A DNA stretch of 64,000 bases from Phoronis australis (lineage: Eukaryota > Phoronida > Phoronidae): positions 171,645 to 235,644 of the forward strand of contig NMRA01000205.1 in the NCBI GenBank assembly GCA_002633005.1, read 5' to 3'. The position numbers and the translations under genes were made by a program. Of this stretch, positions 1-12,000 are shown piece after piece. Under the pieces are notes generated by a model. It searched no databases. It was given only the letters and a program-made list of their open reading frames with translations, and was not told where the DNA came from. How positions within the stretch are numbered: position 1 is the first letter of the stretch; each line of letters starts with the position of its first letter.

Positions 1-930
1 CTAACGTTTGTAAGGAACTTAGGGGGGAGGTAGAGAATAGTTTACGTGACACGCGATTGCGCTCTCGTGTCACGCCAGCTATTAAGGCGTCCTCACGTTT
101 GCGCAGCACATTTCTACACAAAACCAGATAAGTGCTGGTGAGTTCTTTTATTTGTCTATTTTCTGGCGCATACGTGTATTAGCCGTTATTATTAGTTATC
201 ATTCGTTGTTTATAGAGAGTTCAATTCACAGTATTCGTATATTCATTTTGTATGTTTCAGACGGACATTCGTCTTGCTTAATAAAGCATCGTTAGAAAAA
301 CCCGAGGGTTATTGTCTAGTGGAGCGATCTTCTGCGTCAGCTTTAGGCGCCATGAAATATTGCGTCACCTATTGGCCAGTTTCTTTTCTTTGCCGATTCT
401 TCAAACAACTGTTTTTCTTCGACGAGGTTGCATAGATGTTACAACAAATTATCGGAAGTGGTTTCATTTAGTTACAAGGTTTTGGTATTTTAATGCCAGG
501 AAATCGAATTTCAGAATCAAGTTTGCTGCTGCGAAGCGTTTATCATCTCCCGAGAGATGTCGCAAACTTTCAGGAAATGGCGCGTGCGCGTGACACGAGC
601 GTACTGCTTTCAAAACGATGAAATACTTTTCACTGTTATAAAAACAAAGAATTACACAAAAAATGACGTTTATTAGATTGAACTAAAATGCATCCTGCAA
701 TGGACAGATTTATTGTGTCGGTGTCATTTCATATTCAAGCCAAAAGTACAGTAGGGGCAAGACTGAATATTTTTCCTCTTAATAATAGGTGAGCATTGTA
801 ATGAGACAATAGACCCTGACTGCGATTAGGAACTCTTCAAAATGTCCATTCCTGCACCTTATCGCTAACTTTATTTTTCTTAATCTGAAGTTGAAGATTT
901 TTATGCCAACTCATTATTGCTTCAATATTA
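1..930. other. No supported gene
   Basis: AT-rich, non-repetitive sequence. The open frames here are short and show no domain or splice signal that I trust. I see nothing annotatable. Confidence 0.5.
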
Positions 931-1272
931 CATTGAGTGGTGTTCGAGCTGTAGCGTCTGTTTAATACATTGAGTAGTGTTCGAGCTGTAGTGTCTGTTT
1001 AATACATTGAATGGTGTTCGATCTGTAGCGTCTGTTTAATACATTGAGTGGTGTTGGAGCTGTAGTGTCTCTTGAATACATTGAGTGGTGTTCGAGCTGT
1101 AGTGTCTGATAGCGTCTGTTTAATACATTGAGCGTTGTTCGAGCTGTAGTGTCTGTTTAATACATTGAGTGTTGTTTGAGCTGTAGTGTCTGTTTAATAC
1201 ATTGAATGGTGTTCGATCTGTAGTGTCTGTTTAATACATTAAGTGGTGTTCGAGTTGTAGTGTCTGTTTAAT
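931..1272. repeat. 37-bp minisatellite, about 9 copies
   Basis: A unit beginning CATTGAGTGGTGTTCGAGCT and ending TGTCTGTTTAATA repeats head to tail with point differences and one short internal insertion near 1108. A single partial unit (GTGTCTGTTTAATTC) recurs near 7747 in an intron of the SLC16 gene. The array precedes a transposase fragment at 1.4 kb. It has no coding frame. Confidence 0.9.
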
Positions 1273-1370
1273 TCCTGTCGCTCTTTCTTGACTGGTAAGC
1301 ACGGCCGATCTGTAACATTGTAAGCTAATAGGCACTACAAGACTGCTACCTTAATTTTCACACTAAATCC

Positions 1371-1611
1371 ATGTGTAATGTGCGCAGTTGTTCAGTTAGT
1401 CTTATCAGGTTTACACTTAGTTTCTTTAAAAATGAAATTCAAGGCTCCTACTACATGGAACTAGAAGGATTCAAAGATTGCCGACTGAAGCTGTTGCGTG
1501 GCTCCTCAGGGGCGAAAAATCATGACAGATCGCCACCCTTCAAGCAACAAGTGATTATAGATTACGAGGCTGCCATCAAACACGTCTTCGACATTTGTCA
1601 TATAGCTAAAG
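1371..1611 (+). pseudogene. Kolobok-like transposase fragment
   Basis: A translated stretch from about 1431 reads NEIQGSYYMELEGFKDC and later HVFDICHIAKG. These match the central part of the THAP-type transposase whose N-terminal half is encoded at 4.45-5.5 kb: that half stops at the motif DVEL, and this fragment starts just where the protein should continue. In this family the Asp of the HxFDxxHxAK motif is probably one of the acidic catalytic residues (inference from family memory). The frame ends at AAAG|GTACGG, which resembles a splice donor. No other exon is visible nearby, so I call a decayed fragment. The first 20 residues of the open frame have no support as protein. Confidence 0.6.
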
Positions 1612-2274
1612 GTACGGTGATATACAAAATCGTTTATCGTTGAAAGTTGGCAAATTTTTTGGAGAATTACCGTTATTTTTCGTCTGATTTCCTTTAAAGA
1701 TTTTCGCTATAACTTAATGAAGCTAGCCCGACTTTGGCAAGATTCATCAACTGTGTTTGTTATCTACTGCAACCTAACTTTATATGAATTGTGCGGCAAT
1801 ATACTTTAAAGTGTTGGGGTTGTAATTGAAATGTTTAACAGTGTATGTTTATTAACACTCAGATTACCTTTAGCTGAAATATTCTGTGTTGCGTTCATCA
1901 ACGCAGAACACGAGTGACTTCATAATTGTCAAATTACGTGTATAAAGAACAATTGGGATGTGCTTTTGAAGTGGCTGGGGTTCAAAGCAAATTATTCACA
2001 TTGCATTGCTGCTCTATCCTGGCTACAGCCCTCCATACACGAGAGAATTATTTAGACTAAAAATAACAATCAATACATTGTCCTTTCTTTTTACGTGACC
2101 TGTTCAAAATTTTCTAACTGCAATATTGTTCAGGCTTTTGCAACCGATTCTTTATTACAATGAAAATACTGGCAGGGCATGTGCGGTAGAAGGTGATGGT
2201 AACTCCAAGCGGAGTATGGCATTTCCACGAGGACGTAGGGGAAAGGCTGCAATAAAACTTGCATGATGTCACAG

Positions 2275-2585
2275 CAGGGGCGGATCCAGGATTTTGAGTT
2301 AGGAGGGCCAGGGCACAAGACTAACCAGAATTTCGGCAGCTGCGCGCTCCCAGCCTCAATGTAGGGATGCAGGGGTCTCAAATCTTTGGGTTTGCGGACC
2401 TTTTGACTAAAAAAAAAACGGTAAACGGGGTTTGTTCAGGGCCTATACATTGTTTATTAACCCCCCGAGCCCCCTGGTTGCGCGCGTGTGCTAGTCAGCA
2501 ATTTGCACCCGAACTGCCAAATGGTATCTGGTATAATTTTAGGGGGTCATGGCCCCCTTGTTCCCCCCTCCTAAATCCGCCACTG
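2275..2585. mobile_element. MITE, CAGGGGCGGATCCAGG family
   Basis: Left end CAGGGGCGGATCCAGG and right end CCTAAATCCGCCACTG are inverted repeats. Inside lie the family landmarks CCGAACTGCCAAATGG and a GGGG-TCATGGCCCC block near the right end. Other copies are at 20917, 51922 and 63542. The short CAGNGGCG ends resemble hAT-type MITEs. The flanks share only CACAG, so the target duplication is unclear. It lies just beyond the 3' end of the SLC16 gene. Confidence 0.6.
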
Positions 2586-2854
2586 CACAGTGCGTGAAAT
2601 TAACACGATCAAAGATACATGCAACAACACAGACTTCCTTGAACGGATAGATTCGGATTCGCAAGACACCATACCTTGTACATGGCAGCGTAACAACGAT
2701 CTTGTTTGATGTCATTTGAAGAACAACGGCACTTAAGAAACGTCACAATCTGTCTAGTCCAAGACTTAATTTTACTTTGGCGTATATCAGAAATACACAA
2801 ACAACACGCTAAATTCTGGACATCTCCGGTCAAAGTTCATGGATCTGGCGTGTT

Positions 2855-3003
2855 TTAATCGTATCCTATAATGCTGGACTCCCTTCTTTTCTCCCACTTT
2901 GCAATGCACCGCAAAGGAATACATATCGCCCCTGCTACGGTCAGTGTTGCCCCAGCCACGTAAAATGAAATATCATACGTACCGGACATGTCGTAAATGG
3001 CAC
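2855..3003 (-). CDS. SLC16-like gene, terminal coding exon 6
   Basis: Acceptor ATACTTTTAG|GTGCC. Encodes [18 protein letters not shown], the last membrane segment, and a short basic tail ending IIGYD before TAA. Confidence 0.9.
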
Positions 3004-6000
3004 CTAAAAGTATAAGACATTTATTTAACCGAAGGATAATCAAAATACTGATGTACAAACATGTTTCATTTCATCGATTCAATGATCTCAAGAAACACAA
3101 AAACGTGCATCTTTTCATGGAAAAACAGTGTAGTGGTTCAATAATAGAAAATTGCACACTATGGTGGCTACGATTAAACCCGCCTCCCGTTCATTAACGG
3201 TAGAACCTCGCTAAAAGCAAGACTTCGCGAGATTTCGTGAGATATTGCTTTGTATTTTACGTGACTTTGGCTAGATTTTAGCTAGGACAGTCCTACCGTA
3301 GGTCCTAGCGTTACTGAACGCACACGGCCAAGTAGAGAATTTTTTATTTAGACCACTTACCGCTGTAAAATTAGTCTCCCACTATTTAGATGAGATGAGA
3401 TTCCCAGGCTTGCAAAGAACTGACAGTTCGGTATTCGTCGAGACTGCCATGGTTAACAAAAAAACAGACTGCGACAAACCAACTTGTAGAACTTGAACTT
3501 AATAAACTCCAGTTCTTTAGAACCCTCGAACCCATCTCCAATTTGACTAAGGAACAATTTTACAACGATTTTGCAATACCAATTGAGCTAAATCACAAGG
3601 AAAGCAGTGGCATGCTGGTTCCCTGGGTGTCCGTTAGGCTAAAGGGCACGCGTTCTCTTCTCCCTAGCGGACATGGAGGGAGCCAGCGAGGTTGGTTGGT
3701 ATGTGTTCGGCATTTTTCAGTTCCTTTCAAAGGACCTAGGTCTAGACATGGAAAGAACTCAGCTACCTGTAGTTACTGATCGCTGAGACGAAAATCAGCA
3801 GTTTTGGAGAAATGTGAACCTCCGAAGTACAACTTAAGCAAGTTCTTAAAGGCGAAGGCAACCTTTTTCCATGTCATTTTGAGCTAAAATAAGGTTGGTT
3901 GGTTATCCTAGACATATTTTTCACTTAATTACAGCTTTTCGTAATTTTATTAATTACTCGTCCGCTTTTCCGGAAGTGACGTTTTAGGAGGCAAGCGCTT
4001 CCCGCCACTTGGTTTTGCGTTGAGCTTACTGTGCGAATCTGTTCTATTCTACTTTTGTTTTGTGCTATTTTTCACCAATTGTCGCCACCACTTTCCATCG
4101 GCGAGCATTCTGCGGCAAGATAGGTTAGTAGAGAACTCAACTGCGTTGGATTTAGGGATTGTTTAGTGTGTTGTAAGCTGAAAATGGCTGGAGTCGGTGA
4201 CCCGTATCACAGTGACAGTAGTGTGAGTGACGGAGACCTTGTTCACAGCAGTGGTGACGAGGAATTTTTTCACGGACATTCAGTGGGTGGGTACATGTTT
4301 GAGCCCGAGTACAACGAGGCAGAGTACACACAGGCACAGGCAGCTGTTGAGAGAAACGAGGCGGCTACTGAAGACAGACGTGGTGACACATCTTGGTGCA
4401 AATGCACTGTGTGCGTTGTTATGCCTACCTCAATTGAATGCTTGTGCTGTTCCGAGTTCCACATCAATTATCTTTTTGGTCTCTTCCTCCATTAGAGTGT
4501 ATGTGGTATACTTGGCGGACCGCCCTGGTGAGTCAGACAAGTTCTCCTTCTCCATGAATTCCGCCACCAACTCGAGATGTTGTGACATGTATGCGTCATT
4601 GACAACTGGTATTAAATAGGAATTCTGAATGTTGTTGAATGTTGTTTTCGAAAAAAAACTTGACTTTTCCAAAGTCCATCATTGTCTTCACCGACTGAAA
4701 CGTGTTTCCAGTGAAGAGCACACCACTGGACATGGTTAAGTGGACCTCCGGCATACCACGGACAGAGGAACAACTGTCCCACTTGCCAGAGTGTCCCGTG
4801 ACACACTCCCACTGGATGGTGACCTGAGCACCCAAACTGCTTACATTGTGTCGTGTGACTCCCTCGCCACACACCTGGCACCTTCTAAATAGCTCCAACA
4901 CTTTAGACAAGTCCACAATAAACTTATCAAAGTTTGGCTCACCGATCTGTTCACTGGACGACGAACTGTCCTCTTCACTGGGTGTCGAACTGGGCCTGTA
5001 ATCACTCCCACTACTCAATATCGCTGCAGGGCTGCTTAGAGGCTCTGGGCTGGAGAAAACAGCACAGGGCGAATCACTACTGGTTCCAGGAATTGCACGC
5101 TCTGGGGTACGTTCGGAGGCACGGGTGACAGTAGATGAAGTGCCTCCACTGGCTCCAGTCACTGTACTGGCCACAGCTCGCGAGGCTTCTCGCTTCAAAA
5201 ACGCACTTCTCGGGGGTGGCGACGGGGCACTGCCGGGAATCAACACAGACGGAATGGCATCCTTCTTCAAGCGTTGTTTCGCGGGGACCTTCATCAGTTC
5301 AGCGTACAAATCCCTTTCGTAATCGGACGGCAGAAAGTGCTTGCCACACACACGGTAATTCTCCACTGCTTTGTACGTTGCGTGGACGGGTAACGCTGCG
5401 TTCTTCACACGAACGAGCCAAGTACGGCGAAGTGTGTCATCCATCGGAAAGCGATGCAAAGGCACTCCCAAAGCGCGCGTGAGCCGATAATTACTACATC
5501 CCGGTACGCAGCAACAGTGTGGCATGTTGACTGACTAGTAAATGAAAGCGAACGACGACGGAACTTAACACAACCAAGGTAGAGCAATGACTGACTCGGC
5601 AGCTCTCACAGTCAGACTATGTGAAAAGAAATAGGCGGGAAGCGCTTGCCTCCTAAAACGTCACTTCCGGAAAAGCGGACGAATAATTAATAAAATTACG
5701 AAAAGCTGTAATTAAGTGAAAAATATGTCTAGGATAACCAACCAACCTTATTTTAGCTCAAAATGACATGGAAAAAGGTTGCCTTCGCCTTTAACTTGTG
5801 CATTCTCAAGAATGGAGAGCTGAACCCGAGGTCTCATCTCTGTACTCAAAACTCGACACATAGAACGCTTCGATTAAGTTGCAAATTTGCACTCGAATCT
5901 TGCGATGTGATTGGTTACGTTTCAAGTCTGAAGCACCGTTTATATGATGCTGCTTATTCATGAGCGTACTTTTCAGTACGGCGTGTATTTTTGTCATATA

Positions 6001-9000
6001 CCCACATATATTTTCGTCTTATGACCCAAGTCCGATGGGTTTTACGCAGGTGAGTTTTCTTTTATTAGTAATACGTTCGAGCAATTCTTGACAAAACGAG
6101 AAGGCTTAGATAAGGGCTGTTGCCATTTGGCAGTTTTCAAACGTACCGTTCTTTGTCTTCAAAATGCCCAAGAACTGCAGTTTTGTCACCACCAGTCCCG
6201 AGCAAGGCAATTACATGTACGCTGTACTATTAGAGTCTTCTCGTTTTATTAGTAAATGTTGGTTATTGTTTCTTCACTTTTAAATTTAGATACAGTAATG
6301 CTTGCAAATATTACTTCTTTTATCCATGGCAACGCGATGCAAATTTTCATTAACGCATGGGTGCATATCACTGTGTACGTTGTTGATTTACGTACGGTTG
6401 TAAAAGCGTGGTGAATAAACGGGACTTGAGTCTGATTCGAGTTCAGAGATTAGACCGTCGGCGCAATTACATCAATATAGCACGCGTTAGCCCCTTCATT
6501 CTGGTGTTGTACATGTTTGACAAGTGGTTTCGGCAGATTCATATTTCTTCAATGTCAAAGCTGTTCAGTTATCAAGTGCAACCAATAGACGTTGAAGTAT
6601 TCAACGTCTGAATGAAAGCTGTCACTCAAGATACGTGTATTATCGTTTTGTATGTTTCCGTATAAGCAGTATAGATTTATGCAGATGACAAGAAACCATT
6701 TTGCATTACGTCTTTTGAGAACCAAGCGCCATCAATTGGCTACCTGCAATGGGCACACCGATGAATGATGACAATCCTTGGAAAAGCGTGACTAATCCAA
6801 ACGCGTTGGTGAGTTTTTCCAACCCCAGAAGTTCAACAATGACGATGGAACGCAACGACACAAACACAGCTAAAATTAAAGAGATACATGAATCCTATAT
6901 ATTCTAGCTGCCATTTGATATTTTGACGAATTATTTTAACTCCGAACAAAATTTATGTAAAGTCTAGTCTTACTAATACACCAAGCTAATAAATAAGACA
7001 TTTCCTCCCTTAGTTTGTCGTTTAAAGAATTTGCAAGAGAGGTCGGGTTTGTAAGGAGGCACTGTGCAGTTCTTTATGGGTTTGCCTGGCAGTGCTGACG
7101 TCATTGCACTTACTGATTTTCTTCCACTTTTCCGAAAACGTAATGAACAAAACCAGAAGTTGTGAGTCATTTCATCTCAATCATGCTACACATGATCATA
7201 GAAGATTCATTCTGCCTCACGTCATTTGCCCTTTCACTTACGCCAAAAATGAAGGCAGGTTCAGAAAAAGGTGGCGAACAACTTATAATTGACAGTTCCA
7301 TTCCAAAACCACCAATTCCTTCCTAATGTTCGACACGAGCCAACAAATTCTCAATGCAAACGTATTACAGATTCCACGAATGTGATCCAAATATGCTACC
7401 ATTCAATCATTTTTGCAATTCAGGTTTTTTGGGGGGCGGTTATCAGTAACTGCACTATTGTGTTTCACTACACTTCAAAAAAATGGGGAATTCATACAGC
7501 TGAGCTAATGAACGTCTCTGATTCACAAACGCAAGCAAACCAGATTCGTTGATTCTTTGAGCAACTTATACTTTAACATGGCCATCAAACTTGGCCTACC
7601 CCAAGCAATTAATTCCTACGAAGTGCAGCTTTGCCGAGATTATAGTCTAACTGTACAGTGTCACCTTTGGGTTGTAAGGCATTTTACTTATATATTACAA
7701 AGGGGTACATTGGACTTGAATTAAGTAAAGCGTAACCTTTAGAATGTGCAGTGTCTGTTTAATTCGCTTTTGCTTTTCGAGGACCAAATTCTAAGACATT
7801 GATATTTGGAAGTGCTTCTTTAAATTCTAACTATACAGTGTGGTATCACGTTACTGCAATAACAATTAAAGTATGAACTTCCACAGTAAAAACAATAAAT
7901 TAAATAAACGGCTATGGTACAAGAATCTGGTGACGTTTTATTGTTTTATACCTATGCTTGCTCCGAAGACAGCACTGTATGTCGCCAATAATTCGTAGAC
8001 TTGGCAAAAAGGCACTAGCATTGTAGACACTCCTCCAATTATCAATGCTATGTTGTTTATAAGTAAGCAATCCACCCACGGTCTGTCGGATAACCATCCA
8101 GCTCCAACACGAGCTACGGTATTTGCAATTCCGATGATTGACACCAGAAAGGCGGCTCTGTCGTTGTCTATACCCAATTCCGTGGCGTTGTCAGGGAGGT
8201 AAACGAAGGGCACGAAAAAGCCTTGAACAAATAAAGTAACCAAGAGAATATCGGAAGTAAAGTTGCCTTTTATCGGCAACTGGCGCAAGTTACACTTTTG
8301 CTTAAACTTGATTTTCCATTTTCGCCGAGCCACCAACTATAGAGGAAAAAACACGCCGCGCCTGACCAGTCGATGAGTGTTTAGCGAATGCTCTATAACA
8401 AACCCATTCAGAGTGAAACAAACGCTTTTTGAAATGCTTCGTTTCTCTCGGCGCTGTTCATCCCGCCAACCGGGTGTACATGTATTTCATTGTACCGGGT
8501 TCAGATGTGGAGTTTTATGTAAGAAGACAGATTAGGTTGCTAAAGCTAATTAGCTTACCTGAAATCTAACGTATCGAAGAGACGAATCGAAAAGGCATCA
8601 GATTGCGCCGACGTTTTAGTTATTGTAAACACACACTAGGTAGGAGTTCTCGAAGACAAATTTCAATAAATACTTGAGTGCCTATTTTGTGGCGAACTCT
8701 CTTCAGTTCATTTCCTTCGCGTTGCCTGAATAACAGCCGACTCCCAAGAAGCAGGCTTGTATTGTTTGCTGTTTTGATATAGTCATTCCAAATCTCAGTT
8801 TATAATGATGATATTTTTGTACGACTTTTCTACAAATAAAGATTTTTTGTCATGTGAAATGCAACCTCTGAATCTACTATACTTCGAAAAGCTAAAACAT
8901 ATCACGGCGACTTCAGTTACGAGATTGTAGACCGGCTAGCCATGGGATTTTTTTTTTCAGAGTAGATGTCGCTACTTGTGGAAGAACAAAAACCAAATCA

Positions 9001-12000
9001 CCTGACCGAGTGAAAAAAACTAGTGATTAAGTCACGATTATACCCTCGGGAAGACACCGGTGTATAATTGCAAAAGCAATCCTCCAAATTTCCATCCGTT
9101 GGCGGGTCTACTCGATAACGAAACACTGAAAGGCTGACGTGCGACTTGAAGTAGGCCGGCAACAGTAGCCCTACTGCACACTGTAGTTTGGTCACTCTAA
9201 TTTCCTTGATTGGATTTGTACGCTTGAAAATCTTTTGGTTCTTCTATACACGTTCGTACGTGGAGTTGAAATCATTTCATGCATTTCTACACGTGTTTAG
9301 CACGTTGACTTCGTCTACATATATATATGTTTGATACCCAAGCCCTTTATAATTCAAATTGCTGAGTTTTCCACCGGAATCTAACTGACGAAGAAATCAG
9401 AGTAAAGAAGCATTCGTCGTCGTGTAATATATGCAAACCAAGTACATTTACACAGTAATACCTCGATATGTCAGATTATATAGGCCTTCAGCCTCGGGCA
9501 ATAATTTCATAGCATCTGAGCGACGTAATGCACATATTTTGTATTTTTTTACATTGGCTTATGTATATGAAGTACTTACCAGTCATACAGAGAAAGCAGG
9601 AAATGCCATAGATTAGAAATGTTAAACTTTTGAGCAATGAGAAATCCATCGCCGTCCGAATGGTGTCGCTGCAAGCATTTGTGGCCTCGAAACATCCCTT
9701 CTGGTTGTCTACATTCTGACTACTTATATTTTCATCTGGTATTCTGGTGACATCTTCGATATATTCCTTCAAATTTCGATGTGACTGAAATTCCGGAAGA
9801 TTCTTAATGCTACCACTGTAGAAAATATCTCGCCTGTACATGGGACGTAGTAGTTCCATTTGAGTTCTTTTGTTAGTTTCCTGCTTCCGTGATGTGTCAA
9901 CTTTAAGCAGTTGAGGCTGACTTTTAAAGCATTGAGTGACACCTTCAGTGTTACTTATTAACGATGGCAGATAACTACAAGAACGACTTGACTTGTTTTC
10001 CACAGCGTCTAACGCAGGTGAATTTGCATGTACGGGTGACAATAATTTTAAATTTTCGCTGAGCTGCTTCACTCCTCTGTCATTTGATTGTATACATGTG
10101 GTCGCCTCGGTTGTGTCGTATTCACCATTGGTATCGTCGTCGCCTGCACTTGGGCTTAAGTCTGCGCTCAATGGCCGGAAGAGGGCGCCCATGAGAACTC
10201 CATTAAGGACTAATCCTGACATGATCAAAATGGCTCCCCTCCAACCGTAATTATCTAAGAGAAGTGTCGACAAGGGCGCAAAAACGAAAGCGCCGATTCC
10301 CGATCCGCATACAGCCACGCCTGTCGCCATTGCCCGTTTGTTCTCAAAATAGTACCCGACCATGACTATCGAAGGCAGGTACATCAAACCGAATCCAATT
10401 CCTAGAATGAAATCAACAGAACTCAGAATGTTATCGAAACATATTTAAAAAATACACAAATTGTGAGCTCTTGTAGCTGAGGTCTTCCTGGCTTCCTCAG
10501 GAAGTCGCAGGAGCTTTTGGAGAAAGTAGTCGGAATTGGCAATCTTCTACTCGCCCCCGTACGGCTTTTACACATAACGTGGTCTAGGCAAATAACTGTA
10601 CAAGAGTTACAGTCATAGAATTTTCTTGGGTTCCCGTAACAGTTTTACAATAGAACATGCCGGTTAGGTATAGTAACATCTGTAAAACAATGCGTGCAAT
10701 CAGGCCTACTGCCGTATACAATGCGTGCAATCAGGCCTACTGTATACAATGCCTGCTGTCAGGCCTACTGTATACAATGCGTGCAGTCAGGCCTACTGTA
10801 TACAATGCGTGCAGTCAGGCCTACTGTATACAATGCGTGCAGTCAGGCCTACTGTATACAATGCGTGCAATCAGGCCTACTGCCGTATACAATGCGTGCA
10901 ATCAGGCCTACTGTATACAATGCGTGCAGTCAGGCCTAAGTTATACAACAATATCCAGGACGGTAGCTGGTGGAAACGAACACAGCGCCTCACGTATGAA
11001 GAGATAACCGCTGCAAACGAGGTGAGAATGAAAGTCATTAGTTAACATTCATACTTCACACTCTGCCGCTAACACTTTAATAAACTGTAGGCAAGTCAAA
11101 ATTTTAGACGCTACCGGCTTTGCTAAAATTAGGTCTACGGCAGCTCATAAGAGGGTCCCTGTTGACTTTTCGCAGTACATATTCATTTTTTTCAACAGAC
11201 ATCGAATGTGCACGCCTACTGTGTGCATTTTAGACCTGCATACAATGACTTACTACTTTTCAATATACATTTATCATTCTGTTGGCCTTGTCTCTTGTTC
11301 TTTACTTACCGCTCATTGCACCATAAAGAAATATTAGAACGTCAACAGATGGCGACAGCGTACTCAGCGCAAACGAGATTGCCGACAACAGAGCCCCCGC
11401 AATACAAACAGCACGACATCCGAATTGATTACACAATGCACTGGCAATAGGACCTGAAAGGTACGTTAGAAAGTTATTTTTATATTGATCAATCAATAAA
11501 TCGTTTTCTTGTTTAGTGTAAAAGGCAAATAGAAAAAACAAGACGTGATTTCGTGATATCAAAAGTTAGTAGCACCAACTTTTCTGTCAACTCGAACGTA
11601 CCATGCCACATAAAACGTACACGACGGTGTCCCATTGCACCTTCTATTGACGGAAACAGTTTATTCGCTATACTAGAAGCTCTGATCGATGAAGGGATAT
11701 TTTAAAGACTAGTTTCCAGCGAATGACAGACTAAAGTTTCAGATACCTGTCAGGACTTGATGTCGCGTAATACGTACGTGGTGAAATAGGCACGTTGCAG
11801 GTTCTGCTATATCTTTTAAGATATTTAAAAATCGCAGAGGACTCGTTGGTATGACGTCACTTTCGACCACGTGACAGCTGTTCAGTATTTGCATTGTGTT
11901 CTGTCGGTACTCGACAATAAAAGACAGGTCGAGTCTCATAAAATTGCGAGTCTACGACAATAGTGCGTGAATATTGCCGGTTTGTTTTTACAATATCAAG

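Larger units (their letters stand above)
3850..5790. mobile_element. Kolobok-like DNA transposon, 1.94 kb, TTAA target duplication
   Basis: 157-bp terminal inverted repeats (3850-4006 and 5634-5790) differ at one base by my reading and begin AGGCGAAGGCAACC. TTAA flanks both ends (3846-3849, 5791-5794). TTAA duplication plus a THAP-domain transposase is the hallmark of the Kolobok superfamily. Two convergent partial genes lie inside: a P2RX7-like fragment on plus and the THAP transposase on minus. Both run out near 4460, so an internal deletion probably fused them, leaving a non-autonomous copy. It sits in the last intron of the SLC16 gene. The near-identical repeats point to recent movement. 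Confidence 0.85.

Noticed and set aside
4227-4619. Second plus-strand frame over the P2X7-like fragment
   Set aside because: It is a shifted reading of 4184-4465 plus antisense of the transposase; the cysteine motif is in the other frame.
10657-11045. Three overlapping repetitive open frames
   Set aside because: They are produced by the 28-bp minisatellite being open in all three frames.
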